Shown here: in pieces, positions 5,566 through 6,245 of the stretch | Position numbering within the stretch: the stretch's first letter is position 1 | How the letters are laid out: each line of letters begins with the position of its first letter | NCBI GenBank assembly: GCA_038316335.1 | Contig: JBBQAM010000099.1 | Span: 1 to 6,245 of the forward strand | DNA from: JALHST01 sp038316335 | Lineage (GTDB): Bacteria > Bacteroidota > Bacteroidia > Flavobacteriales > Flavobacteriaceae | Reading direction: 5' to 3' | DNA length: 6,245 nucleotides | Translations under genes and position numbers: made by a program | Notes under the pieces: generated by a model | Told to the model about the DNA's origin: nothing | Databases searched by the model: none | The model's input: the letters and a program-made list of their open reading frames with translations, nothing else

Positions 5566-6245
5566 TTATCTCCATTCCGTTCCTTCTCCTGAACCAGAAA
5601 AATATTGCTTCGGATTATGACCTGAAAATTCTTTAAAATCCCTAATAAAGTGAGATTGGTCTGCATATCCCATTTTATAGCCAATCTCTGTTAAGGACAA
5701 TTGCCTATTACCGTAATGTTTTAATGCATTCTGAAATCTAATAATCCTTGAAAATAGTTTTGGACTAAATCCAGAGAATTGTTTAAAATTCCGTTCAAAT
5801 TGGCGGACAGAAAGGAAGTTCCGTTCTGCCAACGCTTCCACATTTACCATTCCGTTGGTTTCAATAATGTAATTAATAGTTTCGAATACACCTGGCTGTA
5901 TTATTTTGGCTTTGGATAACCTGCCTTCCAAAAATTCGGTAATGATTTTTACTCTTGATGCTGTATCCATTGCAAGCATCATCTTTTCTTCCAAACCGTT
6001 TTCCTCCTTTCCCAATAGGGTTTTTAAATCCAGCATTTGGTTTTTCAACTCCGTGGCGGATATTGAAAAGAGATTGGAAATAGCAAACGGATATAGGTAG
6101 GTCCCAAAAATTCCAAAGTTTTGGTTAATCGAAAATCTTCTGAACTGTTGTGATTGTGCATCCAGTCCAAAAGTAAATGACTTTTCTGATTGACCATTTG
6201 TAAAAAGTTCATCAAAAATGCCTTGATAATGAAATACAAGCTCCG
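5566..6245 (-). CDS. AraC-family transcriptional regulator (DUF6597-type), N-terminus outside window
   Basis: The frame is open from 6243 at the edge to TAA at 5566-5568, giving 225 residues of a larger protein; the start lies to the right of the window. The visible sensor-domain part includes FTFGLDAQSQQF and FGIFGTYLYPFAISNLF, then ISATELKNQMLDLKTLLG, which is the hallmark of DUF6597-type AraC regulators. This continuity shows that the TTG at 6048 is internal and not the true start. The DNA-binding domain has two helix-turn-helix motifs, at about residues 134-158 of the visible part (NVEALAERNFLSVRQFERNF) and about 183-206 (SLTEIGYKMGYADQSHFIRD), followed by GHNPKQY. It resembles the regulator at 2550-3374 in order of domains. 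It is the first gene of the - strand series seen here, 86 bp before the VOC gene, its most likely target. Confidence 0.95.
   Translation of the reverse strand, partial: ELVFHYQGIFDELFTNGQSEKSFTFGLDAQSQQFRRFSINQNFGIFGTYLYPFAISNLFSISATELKNQMLDLKTLLGKEENGLEEKMMLAMDTASRVKIITEFLEGRLSKAKIIQPGVFETINYIIETNGMVNVEALAERNFLSVRQFERNFKQFSGFSPKLFSRIIRFQNALKHYGNRQLSLTEIGYKMGYADQSHFIRDFKEFSGHNPKQYFSGSGEGTEWR

Noticed and set aside
5409..5684. 91-codon - strand open frame bridging two genes
   Set aside because: It overlaps the conserved C-terminus of the AraC regulator and the N-terminus of the VOC gene in a different frame; no domain is visible.
6045..6239. 64-codon - strand open frame near the right edge
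   Set aside because: It overlaps the AraC sensor-domain frame, which is continuous and conserved to the edge.

Overview
The window looks like a chromosomal segment from a Bacteroidota bacterium, most likely a flavobacterium. This rests on the low-GC sequence, A-rich start regions with few Shine-Dalgarno motifs, a TAnnTTTG-type -7 promoter box, and protein families typical of that phylum. No rRNA, tRNA, CRISPR array, transposase or integrase gene was seen.

Left part (1-1959, + strand): the C-terminal end of an ECF-type sigma factor runs in from the left edge. It overlaps by 8 bp a four-helix membrane protein that sits where an anti-sigma or sigma-partner protein is usually found. A secreted alpha/beta hydrolase with a complete Ser-Asp-His triad follows after 53 bp. 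The three genes read as one unit, with the sigma/partner pair perhaps controlling the hydrolase (inference).

Junction (1960-2093): the strand switches and the flanking genes converge. I see no gene and no convincing terminator here.

Right part (2094-6245, - strand): eight genes, listed in transcription order from the right edge. They are an AraC-family regulator cut by the edge, a VOC/glyoxalase-like protein, a GNAT acetyltransferase, a small ferredoxin-fold (HMA-like) protein without CxxC, a cupin, an MmcQ/YjbR protein (4-bp overlap with the cupin), a second AraC-family regulator of the same architecture, and a 95-aa chimeric ORF. The set looks like an accessory stress or detoxification cluster, with small single-domain enzymes lying between two related regulators. 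What it acts on cannot be read from the sequence.

The most notable item is the chimeric ORF at 2094-2381. Its first half matches the start of DHFR/RibD-C-like reductases and its second half matches the end of DUF6157 proteins, joined in frame at about 2240-2249. This looks like the scar of a deletion between two formerly adjacent genes. Also notable: the rightmost regulator has an open frame to the window edge, so the apparent internal start near 6048 is false. I do not see a clearly new defence or mobile system here.
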